A stretch of 64,000 bases of DNA, taken from Chelydra serpentina. Lineage: Eukaryota; Chordata; Testudines; Chelydridae. Of the stretch, positions 20,685 to 29,709 are shown piece after piece. Both the position numbers and the translations under genes were made by a program. The stretch's first letter is position 1, and every line of letters starts with the position of its first letter. Under the pieces are notes generated by a model, which saw only the letters and a program-made list of their open reading frames with translations, was not told the origin of the DNA and made no database searches. The stretch spans positions 32,984,001 to 33,048,000 of the forward strand of contig JBAIAC010000001.1 in the NCBI GenBank assembly GCA_037349315.1. Reading direction: 5' to 3'.

Positions 20685-20830
20685 TTTGAGGGCTCCTGGG
20701 TTCTACTCTTGGCTCTGCTTCTGGTTTACTGCAAGTCACTTAAACGTTTTCTGCCTCACCTTCCACGCCTTTTTTTGTTTCTTTTTTTCTTCAAATGGGG
20801 ATCATGAATGATCTGACAGGGATGGGGGAT
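20685..20830 (+). repeat. MIR-type SINE fragment
   Basis: GGGCTCCTGGGTTCTACTCT, then GGCTCTGCTTCTGG, then GCAAGTCACTTAAACG and AAATGGGGATCATGAATGAT follow the MIR order from core to 3' part. Confidence 0.6.
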
Positions 20831-21649
20831 TGACTTGAAGTGTTTTCAGCTCTCTGGAGGAAAGATGCTACTGAAATGCCTAGTATTCATAGTCCGTTGT
20901 TCATGGCTTGTTGGAAAACAGTCTGCTCTTTTACCTAAATAAATACATAAAATTAAACATAAGCATCTTTACTACAGCAAGATAGACTACCCTGTACTAA
21001 GTGTGTGCTTCTAGCTTGCCATTGTCTTTGACACTGTATGTAGCTTTAAATCAGCCAGTTTTGCCCTTTCATCTAATGTTTCATGGAATAGCTTACGTAC
21101 TAACTGACATTATCTTTGTGTGACACTCGGATGCTGAATGTGTGGGAATAAGTAATGTCACTGTTTTTGAATATCCAAAGTGCTCTTGGTGAGAAATTAA
21201 TAATTTGAAGGCACGTTTATAAAACCATTTGATATGACAGGAACAAAATGTCGAACACCCTCCCACCACCCCCCAGCAGTAGTAAACCTTCTACCAGCAT
21301 ATTTTCCATTTGGGTTAACCGCATCATAATTGGGTGAGATGCTTTGGGTTTGGTCCAGTGTATGTGATACTTAATGCTTCTTCAAAGCATCAGATAATGT
21401 TTATGATGGGATAAAAGATGGTCCTCTCCTGGATATTTCAGTGAGGATGTGATGACAAAACCAAAAGAATGTATGGAAAGGTTTTAATGTGTCACATGTG
21501 AACATTGCACCTGATTCTAAGTGACTCCATTGCTGTTGTTGGAGCAGGGCAAGCCACTTAGAGAGGAGTGTGGAGCAGGGCAAGCCACATTTGTGTTCCC
21601 TGTATTCTGGGGCTATGTAGAGGCCTGTCTGCACCCCAGTAAAAGTTAG
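20831..21649. other. No recognised gene
   Basis: AT-rich DNA with only short frames. A 20-bp phrase with GAGCAGGGCAAGCCAC occurs twice at about 21540-21590. Confidence 0.3.
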
Positions 21650-21925
21650 AAGTGCTCTAACTTACGCTGTGTCTATACTGCCACTTTCAGCACTAAAACT
21701 TTTTTGTCCAGGGGTGTGAAAAAACACACCCCAAACGACAAAAGTTTTAGCACTGAAAAGCACCAGTATAGACAGCAGTTTAGCGCTCAGAGCACCACCA
21801 CTCATTCAGGGTAGGGTTTTTTAAAAATTGCCAGGAGAGCTCTCCCCAGCTGATAAAGCGTGTTTACACTGCCTACGTCACAGCATGACCATGCTGTAAC
21901 TTGGGCAGTGTAGACACCCTTAAGT
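21650..21925. mobile_element. Harbinger-type MITE
   Basis: It starts near CTGTGTCTATACTGCCAC and ends GGGCAGTGTAGACACCCTTA. An inner foldback pairs ACTAAAACTTTTTTGTC with GACAAAAGTTTTAGCACT around a C-rich loop. It is the same family type as 12717-12986. Confidence 0.55.
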
Positions 21926-22973
21926 TCTGCGTCCTACAGCCCTATAATCCTGAGAAGCAGAGAGTAACTATAGTGTAGTGCTCTATTGCTCCACCCTCTA
22001 TCTGTCCTTTCCACTGAAGGCTTGGAGTGGGGCCAACCGCGTATAGACCTTATGCCAGTTCTACACCGTCTGTGGACAGGGCATGCTGAGGGGTTTGTTC
22101 TTCCCACTTGAAGGCCCCTTATGTTGCCTGCATGGCATAAAGGGGCATTAATATAACTGAGAATCAATCCCTTTAACTTCAGCACCAAATCTACCACATA
22201 GGAAGCAGTTAAGTCATGTAGGACTGTCTCAAAAGAAAATGAAATGGATTATTTCTCTTTTTCTATATAAAGAAACAAACTCGGGGGTGGGGGGGGGAAT
22301 CCATTGATAGCCGCCCATCAGAAAACCAAGATTAGAGTCCAAACAAAGTTTGCTTTATGGTCAGTTATTCTCGCTCTCTAAACAGGAAAGTTATCAGCCC
22401 ACACAAATTGTTCCACAGAGAGCTTCTAACCAGGTAATTAAGAACCAAAACGTTGCTTTCAAGGTTTTGTCATGTATCGCTCCCTGTTTGTTTTTATTGT
22501 GCAAGCTCAGTTCGTGCAATGATAAATTGTTTGCTCTATGGCCTTGCTGTGGTACATGGAAAACTTTCCATGACTGAATTGCTATAGAACAGAAATAGCC
22601 AGGCATTTTCCAAACAGCTTTGTGAAAACCCATTGTGGATCCTGACGAAAAGGGGATTGTTCGGAGGCTCAATGTCCCGACTCCCATACGTCTTAACTGT
22701 TTTGCACAACTTCAGATTGGTTTAAAAAAAAAAAAGTAACAGATCAAGGGGTATATTTTCCAATACAATCTAATACTGTTATACTAAGGAGAATGGCCTT
22801 TTGAAACTAAATATTCTTTTGCTTCTTCTGAATATCCTGCTGTGTTGAAGTAACCATGTCACTTTTTTTCCTTACTTTTCAGAAAACAAACTTACCTGGG
22901 CTGAGGGCACCTGACTGATACACAGGTCTGTGTATCAGAGCTTATCCTAGGGTTTGAGGTCCAGAATTTTAGA
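21926..22973. other. Unrecognised, with two exon-like islands
   Basis: 22386-22433 is a 48-nt open phase-0 segment (ESYQPTQIVPQRASNQ) between CTCTCTAAACAG and CAG|GTAATT. 22883-22915 follows a strong acceptor (TTTTCCTTACTTTTCAG) and reads KTNLPGLRAPD and a stop. They share phase with 7705-7770 and could belong together, but this is speculative. Confidence 0.2.
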
Positions 22974-23185
22974 TATTTAGGCATTGCTGCTCTCAGCATT
23001 GCAAACCTGAACTGATTTAGGAACCTAAATCTGATTTTCAAATGTGATTTAGGCACTTAAGAGCCTAAATCCCATTGACAGTTGATGGGATTTAAGCTCT
23101 TAAATCCCCAACTCCCTTTTGAAAGGGAGATTTAGGTCTTAAATCAGTTTGGCTTTGCAATGCTGAGAGCAGCAATGCCTAAATA
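22974..23185. mobile_element. Long foldback MITE
   Basis: The outer 30 bases at 22976-23005 (starting TTTAGGCATTGCTGCTCTCA) are repeated exactly in inverse at 23154-23183. The inverted similarity continues inward to the middle (GATTTAGGAACCTAAATC against TTTAGGTCTTAAATC), giving arms of roughly 100 bp. It is non-coding. Confidence 0.75.
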
Positions 23186-23349
23186 CTGCATTTTCTAAAA
23201 CTAAAATATTTAAATTGATAATCCTCCTTTAAAATGTATCCACTAGTCAGAATCTCACGCACCTTGCATATTTGAGACACGATGCCCACATTTTCCTCTT
23301 CCCCATGAGCATTCCTGACAAAGGGGAGGAAATGTGTTGAGAACAAGAA

Positions 23350-23600
23350 TGGGATTATGGTTAAGCCACTGGACTGGGATTTAGGAAAGGAACCCCAATC
23401 TCCCAGCTCTGACACACTTTGTCTATGACCTACCCTCTTTGTGCCTCAGTTCCCTGGCTGTAAAAATGGGGTAATGATGCTTCCTTCCTCTGACCCTTCT
23501 GTCTTGCCTATTTATACTGTAAGCTCTTGGGGAGGGAGGAAATGGCTGTCTCTTCCTATGTGTATGTACAGTACCTGACATACTGAGGTCTTGATCTGAG
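23350..23600 (+). repeat. MIR/CORE-SINE
   Basis: GGTTAAGCCACTGGACTGGG, TGTGCCTCAGTTCCCTGGCT, GTAAAAATGGGGTAATGATG and TGTAAGCTCTTGGGG follow the order seen at 56245-56512. Confidence 0.65.
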
Positions 23601-23705
23601 AGGAAGACTTTGTCCAGAGAATTTAAGTTTATAAGGAAAGAAAGTAAACTTCTGGATCCTGACTGTTTCTGCACTGCAAGGGTCTCATACACACTGATTT
23701 ACTAC

Positions 23706-24208
23706 TGTGACAGGATCCAGATAAGAACTACAAGACTTCAGGTGAAGGGAGAAAGGATAGTTTGTGGTAAAGGATCAAGAATAGGAGAGTGACAGAATGC
23801 TAAGGTCTGGCAGGTGGGTCAGGACTCTGATCACTGTAACCTCAATTAGTTTCCTCGGTAACAGCTGATTGAATAACTAGCTAATCAGAAGGAGAGACTG
23901 GGGAGGTAAGTAACTAATTAGCCCTCAGTTGGCCAGTCTGAGAAGAAGCCAGGAAGGAAATGTTAGAGGGAGGAGGAGAGGGCTAACTGAGCCTGGAATG
24001 AAGGTGCTCCCTAGAGAGAGGGAAGCCTCCTCTCCTCCTAGGGCCCTAACAAGAAAGGTTGAAAGAAGCAGAAGTTAAAACCTGAGGTTGCACGGTACTG
24101 GTGTTGGAGGATGTTTAGAATAAAATACAGCTTTCCCACAAGACAAAAGTGGGTCAGAGCAGTTTCTGGGGCATCAGAGGACAGGAACAGAACATGGGCC
24201 CCATCACA
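23706..24208. repeat. LTR-like block, TGTGA...TCACA
   Basis: About 503 bp bounded by TGTGACAGGATCC and GGCCCCATCACA, with AATAAA at 24119-24124. The minus-strand start TGTGATGGGG resembles the starts of the LTR-like blocks at 30525 and 61099. The flanking pentamers differ (ACTAC, AGGAG), so a solo LTR is possible but unproven. Confidence 0.35.
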
Positions 24209-25180
24209 AGGAGTAAGGAAGACTTCTCAGCTCCCCAACTCTTGGGTACTTAAATCCCATCCAAACTGACAAACTTTTTCAGGGTCTCTTAGCACTAGCT
24301 TCGCCATTATGATATCAATAATTTAGAACAATTAAAAATAGCCTCTCAGGAGATGGAGGTCTGGGGGGAAACTTAAACTATGGCTCTAATGCTGTGGAGT
24401 GATCAGCACCATTAACTTCAGTAAGATCACACCATTAAGGCTTAAAAGGACAGTGAGTGGCAGCAATACCATCCTGCTTTCTGATGTTCTCTTCTGTTCT
24501 TCAGACAGCAGGGATTTCCCCTAAAGTTAAATGCTCCAGTGCCTTTTGTCTTTTAAAAAAATAACCCTTTGTTATGTGAGAGTGAGGGTAATTACTGCAC
24601 ATTTCCTCCTTTGGGTCATGTTGAAATTTCTCCAGTAGTATTCCTGCCTGTTTAATAATTATCCATGGTTTTGCAAATTGATTGTGAGCTGGAACAATAA
24701 ATCCTACAGGAAATATGGTTTTGCGCACTCTTTGGAGGATTTTCTGGCAGCCTGAGCGATTCAAGGTTGAATGTGACTTTTTTTTATTTCTAATGTAGAT
24801 ATAGTGTAAATTATTTCCAGAAAAGGGTTAAACTCGGAAGCTGATCTTTAGTCAGAAACAGAACTTTAGTAGGACTAGAAGGTTCAGACTTTGGTAATGA
24901 GATAAGGAGCTGTACTCCTATAAGAATCTGGTGGCAGATTCAGTATCTGCAGTAGGTAGATGCCACAAATCCATCCTCATAACTGGTCCCCTTGTTGGTA
25001 AGTTCAGCAGAGAGGACAAGGCTTGGACAGATGATGCCTTGGAGGCTAAACTTTCCCTTTCAGGCGACTCCTCCAATACCAGGTTGAGGTACATTGGCAG
25101 GGGGAAGTGTCTGAGAAGCTCATGTTTGCCCATTCTGCAGTACATCTCCCCCATACCTATTTTCTTGCATACTGTTCATC
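24209..25180. other. No recognised gene
   Basis: 24930-25180 was contiguous with 29710 onward before the Gypsy insertion and may be part of the same older repeat. Otherwise nothing is recognised. Confidence 0.3.
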
Positions 25181-25185
25181 GCACC

Positions 25186-25994
25186 TGTCAGGGTTCCCTC
25201 CCCACTCTAAACTCTAGGGTAAAGACGTGGGGACCCGCATTAAGAGCCCCTAAGCTTATTTTTACCAGCTTAGGTTAAAACCCCCAAGGTACAAAATTCC
25301 CTGCACCCTGAGAAATGCTTCTTTCGCTGCCACCATCAAATGTCTCACAGGAATCCAGGAAAGGAATCACTTGAACTTCCCTCCCCCCCCAAACTACCCC
25401 CTCAAGCTGTACACCCCCTTTGTTCTCAAGCTTCCCAGGAATCTCCCAACCAATTGGTTACACAGTGATCTAAAAACCCACCCCCTGGGTTTTAACACCA
25501 TAGAAAACAGTCAGCTTCTTAAAAGAAGGATTTTATTACAACTAAAGAAGGTAAAATCATCTCTGTAAAATCAGGATGGTAACTATTTTACAGGGCACTT
25601 AATTTCCAAACTCAGAGAGAGATCCCCCTCTGGACAAAACCTTAAACTTACAGAAAACCATGAATAACACCCCCCCCCCCTTCTAACACAGGGAATACAC
25701 CAAGCAAAATTAAACAGGAATCTATTCGCTATGCTATCTAAACTTACTTCAGAAAAAGGGAGGTTTGATTTTCTGTAGGTTCCTTCTGTCTTCCAAGATC
25801 ACTCTGACTCAGACAAAGCCACACACACACAGCCTTTCCCCCTCTAAAGATTTGAAAGTATCTTGTCCCCTTATTGGTCAGATGCCAGCCAGGTCAGGTG
25901 TCAGTCTGGCTACCTGTATTTCTTAACCCTTTACTGGTAAGAGGATTTTATAGCACTGCATCAGACCCTCTCCCCCTTCCCTTCATTTATGACA
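25186..25994 (-). repeat. 3' LTR of the Gypsy element, 809 bp
   Basis: Begins TGTCATAAATG and ends ...CTGACA on the minus strand, with 5-bp inverted tips TGTCA/TGACA. A TATA box (GCTATAAAATCC) lies about 45 bp in. An AATAAA (TTGTAATAAAATCC) lies in the middle part. The first 102 bp match the short 5' copy. A TGGTGGCAGCG word like the start of the primer site occurs inside it at about 25330. Confidence 0.8.
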
Positions 25995-26006
25995 CGCCCC
26001 CCAAAT
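25995..26006 (-). promoter_or_regulatory. Polypurine tract
   Basis: ATTTGGGGGGCG directly precedes the 3' LTR on the minus strand, the expected plus-strand primer position. Confidence 0.65.
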
Positions 26007-26143
26007 CACCAATAGTGTGAAACACTGGCTGTGATTTCTTCCTGGAGCTCTAAAAGAAAACAAAAGTAATAAGACACATGCATCTCCAATATACTAATAA
26101 CTGGATAAAGACTACCAATATTGTCCACATTGCAAGAACAATC

Positions 26144-27433
26144 TTAACCAGTTGGTTCTTCGTAGTAGACACCTTCAGGCCACTCAGCGTCTTCTCCTCC
26201 GTCAGCAGTAAACTGACAAACCTTCAATTCTCGGGGAAAAAAAGGCTTTAGAGAATTAACATGGTACACTTTAGGCTTGAGAGTTGTGGTGGGGAATGCT
26301 ATGAGAGAGTTCATAGCTCCCAGGTGTTCTTGGACCGTAAATGGCCCTTCCCATGACGCTTCCATTTTATGGGCCTGGAGCGCCTTCAAGACCATGACTT
26401 GGTCCCCTACTTTAAAGGAACGCTCTCTGGCATGTTTATCATACCAGGCCTTTTGCTCTTCCTGAGCCTCTTTTAGGTTTTCTCTAGCAAGGGCTAAAGA
26501 GTCTCGGAGGGTGTTTTGTAGGTTGCTTACAAAGTCCAGAATGTTAGTTCCCGAAGAAGGCGTAAACCCCTCCCATTGCTGTTTCACCAGCTGTAATGGC
26601 CCTTTAACCTCGCGGCCATACACAAGTTCAAATGGTGAAAACCCTAAACTGGGATGTGGTACAGCCCTGTAGGCAAAGAGCAACTGCTGTAACACTAGGT
26701 CCCAATTGTTGGAGTGCTGATTTACGAATTTACGTATCATGGCCCCCAAAGTTCCATTAAACTTCTCCACCAGACCATTTGTTTGATGGTGGTAAGGGGT
26801 GGCAACCAAGTGGTTCACCCCATGAGCGTCCCACAGGCTTTTCATGCTCCCTCCCAGGAAATTAGTTCCCGAATCAGTAAGGATGTCGGCGGGCCAACCT
26901 ACCCTGGCAAAAATTTCTGTTAATGCCTGGCTTACACTTTTAGCCCGGGTGTTGCTCAGAGCTACTGCTTCTGGCCATCGGGTGGCAAAATCCATGAAAG
27001 TCAGTATGTACTGCTTTCCTCTGGGTGTCTTTTTCGGAAAAGGACCCAGAATATCCACAGCTACCCGCTGAAATAGAACTTCAATTATGGGGAGTGGCTG
27101 GAGAGGGGCTTTGACCTGGTCTTGGGGTTTTCCCACTCTTTGGCACACCTCACAAGACCGGACATAGGTAGAAACATCCTTGCCCATTCCCTCCCAGTGG
27201 AATGACCTCCCAAAATGGTCTTTGGTTCTGTTCACCCCAGCATGACCACTAGGATGATCATGGGCTAAGCTCAAGAGCTTTAGCCGGTACTTAGTCGGAA
27301 CCACCAACTGTCTCTGAGGACGCCAGTCTTCCTGGTGTCCACCAGAAAGAGTCTCCTTATATAGAAGTCCTTTTTCTATAACAAACCGGGATCGATTAGA
27401 AGAGCTGAGAGGCAGTGGGGTGCTCCGTCCCAC
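26144..27433 (-). CDS. Gypsy integrase, intact domain
   Basis: Inserts retrotransposon cDNA into the genome. The 429-codon open frame carries the zinc-binding N-terminal HHCC (H60, H64, C94, C97), the core D127, D187 and E223 with the classical 35-residue spacing between the last two, and a C-terminal module with GPF at 363-365 and KVYHVNSLKPF at 388-398. No ATG opens it: the frame starts after a TAA at 27478-27476 and the 27433 codon is GTG, as expected for a polyprotein. The Pro-rich linker upstream is in the same frame, so one stop codon separates them. After the stop at 26144 only about 150 bp remain before the polypurine tract, leaving no room for RT. Confidence 0.92.
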   Translation of the reverse strand: MGRSTPLPLSSSNRSRFVIEKGLLYKETLSGGHQEDWRPQRQLVVPTKYRLKLLSLAHDHPSGHAGVNRTKDHFGRSFHWEGMGKDVSTYVRSCEVCQRVGKPQDQVKAPLQPLPIIEVLFQRVAVDILGPFPKKTPRGKQYILTFMDFATRWPEAVALSNTRAKSVSQALTEIFARVGWPADILTDSGTNFLGGSMKSLWDAHGVNHLVATPYHHQTNGLVEKFNGTLGAMIRKFVNQHSNNWDLVLQQLLFAYRAVPHPSLGFSPFELVYGREVKGPLQLVKQQWEGFTPSSGTNILDFVSNLQNTLRDSLALARENLKEAQEEQKAWYDKHARERSFKVGDQVMVLKALQAHKMEASWEGPFTVQEHLGAMNSLIAFPTTTLKPKVYHVNSLKPFFPRELKVCQFTADGGEDAEWPEGVYYEEPTG

Positions 27434-27475
27434 TGTCCAAGCTCTCTGTAGGCTTTCATCTGCTTCCTGCTCGGC

Positions 27476-28065
27476 TTAGAACTGTTCCCTAGATGCTGGA
27501 GACATCAGTTCCTCACTGGGTTGTGGACCTGGGCTGGGTCCCTCTGGAAGCGATGCAGGTGATGGGTTTGTTTCCGTTGACTGTGAACCGCTCTCCGCTG
27601 GTGCACAATGTGGTAATTCAGGCTCTGGCTGAGCCTCTTGTATGGAGTTATCGGCTGCTGCTGCCATTGCAGGCTCGGTGGTGCCCTCGGGTGTTGGCAC
27701 AGTAGATGGGGTTGCAAGCGCTGGACTCAGTGCTGGCAATGGTTCTGGTGCTGGTTGCTTCGCCGGTTCCGAGACTGGCTTTGGTTGGGTTTCTGTGATT
27801 GGATCTACGACGGCTGTTGCAGTCGTTGGCAGGGTATCCGGTTCCACCACCTCTATCTGGGTCTCTGGTAGTACAGATGGGGTTCTGGTGGAAGTCTCAG
27901 GAACAGAGCTAGGTGTGACAGCTTGCTTAGCCTGGCTGTGGGTGACCTCTTGGCTAGCTTCACACAATTGGTCAAATCTTCCCCCAGCAACATGGGAATG
28001 GGATAATCATCATAGACTGCAAAAGTCCAATTTTCTGACCAGCCCTTGTACTGGACAGGCAACAC
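27476..28065 (-). pseudogene. Protease C-terminal part and Pro/Thr/Glu-rich linker
   Basis: 28065 downward reads a protease end with YPIPMLLGEDL, the LLG-x-DL motif of retroviral-type aspartic proteases. After a frameshift near 27965 a 163-codon stretch follows, very rich in Pro, Glu, Thr and Ala (PKPVSEPAKQPAPEPLPALS), without a known fold. It ends at TAA 27478-27476, in frame with integrase. Confidence 0.7.
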
Positions 28066-28078
28066 GGCTATAGGTAAA

Positions 28079-28714
28079 TCAAGAGTTGGACTTGAAGGGT
28101 TGAATCATCACTTGTGCCTCTGGGTTGATTAAGCTGGGGTCCACTAAGGATTTGTGGATAGCTGACACTTGTGCTCTGGTGTCCCTCCACGCTGTAACCT
28201 TTTTTCCACCCACACTCACCGTTTCCCTTCGTTCCAAGGGTATCTGGGAGGCATCTGGGCCTGAGGACCTTTGATGTGACCCCGGTGCAATGAACTGTAT
28301 TCTGTTGGGGTTCTTGGGGCAGTTGGCCTTCACATGCCCCAATTCATTACATTTGAAACATCGCCCAGCTGACTGGTCAGTGGGGCGAGGTGGGTTGCTG
28401 GAGAATGGGGTGGTGGGGCAATAAGGGGTCTTGGTTTTTCCTTGTGGGGTCTTGGGCTGCTCCTGGTGAGGGGGTGTGGTCTCGGGTTTTCCTTTCTGGT
28501 ATCTCCCCAAACTATGACCAGGGTTGTTCCTCTCTGCTTTCTGCACCCCTTGTGTGCCAAATTTCCTTGCCCCTCTGCTGATCTGGGACTGTTCATATTG
28601 ATCAGCATAAGCAGCAAGGCTGTCTGCTGAGTCCATTTTCTTATCCCATAAACACTGTCTTATCTCATCCTTGGACATATTCAGGAATTGTTCCTGAGCC
28701 ATCAAATCACACAC
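28079..28714 (-). pseudogene. Gag C-terminal part: capsid end, zinc knuckle, protease start
   Basis: The frame opens with the second half of a SCAN-like capsid (LMAQEQFLNMSKDEIRQCL), then a basic Pro/Gln/Lys linker, then a zinc knuckle CFKCNELGHVKANC (C-x2-C-x4-H-x4-C). It continues into the protease, where the active-site triad reads D-T-R at 28183-28175 in place of D-T-G. The Gly to Arg change should abolish protease activity. The SCAN resemblance fits the published origin of the SCAN domain from Gmr1-like Gag. Confidence 0.8.
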
Positions 28715-28724
28715 TCCTTCAAAG

Positions 28725-29353
28725 CTAGTAACATTCCTTCCCTTGACCCATTTTTTTTAACAGCTCCTTTATCCAGTTTACATAAGCTACATTACTTAGT
28801 CCAGACCCTCGGATAAGGGTTCGAAATTTTACTCGGTAAGTTTCAGGTGTAACTTGAAATTGTTTTAAAACCAAATCCTTGATGAGGCTTCTGACTATGA
28901 GAAATTCAATAGGCATGTCATTGAATATGTCCAGAGCACTTCCAGTCAACTTTGCTACTAATAGGGTCATTTTGTGATCATCAGGAATGTGATGGAGATT
29001 GCATAGTCTCTCAAAGGTGAGAAAATATTCCGCAATATCACGGGATTCATCATACGGGAGTGGACGTAGTCGCTCCCATTTGTGGATTGTTGGGGAAGGA
29101 TTGTTAGTGTTATCTGGTAGATTCCGCTCCACCCTGGTCTTCTCCATCTCCAGGGCATGCTTCCTCTCTCTCTCTCCTTCTCCTCCTCAGCATGCTTCCT
29201 CTCCTCCTCAGCATGCTTCCTCTCCTCCTCAGCATGCTTCCTCTCTTCCATCTCCATCTGTTTAAGTTGTAGCAATCTTGCATGTTTCTTCTCCTCCTCA
29301 TTGGCCTGTAGCCGAGCTATCTCAAGTTTAATAGCTGCTTCACTGGCAGTCAT
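28725..29353 (-). pseudogene. Gag N-terminal part: coiled coil and capsid
   Basis: The start at 29353 (MTASEAAIKLEIARLQANEE) leads into a Glu/Lys/Arg coiled coil with tandem KHAEEER units. A frameshift near 29150 moves into a frame reading ERLRPLPYDESRDIAEYFLT and then FQVTPETYRVKFRTLIRGSG, the first half of the SCAN-like capsid. A second frameshift falls in an eight-base A run (T run at 28751-28758). It joins the following piece at 28714. Confidence 0.8.
29186..29243. repeat. 21-bp tandem repeat inside gag
   Basis: About three copies of CTCCTCAGCATGCTTCCTCT, each adding one seven-residue KHAEEER unit on the minus strand. Confidence 0.8.
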
Positions 29354-29582
29354 CTTAGCCTTTCTGTTTTAATCTGTCTTAACCCGAGAGAGTTAGAAAA
29401 AAAAAACTGGCTTGGGTATTCCCTGTAGGGGTTAACTACCTGCTTTCATATGTAGATACTCTAGCTCCTAGCAGCTTAACCCCTCCCTGCTTCCAAGCAG
29501 CTACAGGGAAGAGCTAGAGAGAAGAGAAAAAAAATTCTAAACTCCCTGTGTCTGGTTCAAAAAAAATTTCTGGTTCAATATA

Positions 29583-29601
29583 TCCCACCGCTCTGCCACC
29601 A
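29583..29601 (-). promoter_or_regulatory. tRNA-Leu-type primer binding site
   Basis: Directly after the 5' LTR the minus strand reads TGGTGGCAGAGCGGTGGGAT (its first base is shared with the LTR edge). This is the complement of a vertebrate tRNA-Leu 3' end (...ATCCCACCGCTGCCACCA) apart from two extra bases, AG. Confidence 0.6.
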
Positions 29602-29704
29602 TGTCAGGTGTCAGTCTGGCTACCTGTATTTCTTAACCCTTTACTGGTAAGAGGATTTTATAGCACTGCATCAGACCCTCTCCCTCTTCCCTTCATTTAT
29701 GACA
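29602..29704 (-). repeat. 5' LTR, internally deleted to 103 bp
   Basis: Matches the first 102 bp of the 809-bp 3' LTR with about one difference, then jumps to the LTR tip. The junction falls on CTGAC, present both at that point and at the end of the 3' LTR. The TATA box is retained and the poly(A) signal region is lost. Confidence 0.75.
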
Positions 29705-29709
29705 GCACC

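Larger units (their letters stand above)
25186..29704 (-). mobile_element. Gmr1-like Gypsy (Ty3) retrotransposon lacking RT and RNase H
   Basis: A 4519-bp insertion flanked by perfect 5-bp target duplications GCACC (25181-25185 and 29705-29709). Read on the minus strand the order is: 5' LTR, primer site, gag with a coiled coil, a SCAN-like capsid and a CCHC knuckle, protease, a Pro-rich linker, integrase, polypurine tract and 3' LTR. Reverse transcriptase and RNase H are absent. Integrase following protease directly fits the pol order known for Gmr1-like elements, with the downstream RT/RH lost. The shared 100 bp of the LTRs differ at about one base, so insertion seems recent, yet the coding frames are broken. 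Confidence 0.9.

Noticed and set aside
27493..28073. Plus-strand frames across the Gypsy linker
   Set aside because: Antisense of the Pro/Glu-rich linker, giving Gly/Val/Trp-rich translations. Not coding.
29157..29372. Ser/Cys-rich plus-strand frame
   Set aside because: Antisense of the KHAEEER repeats of gag.
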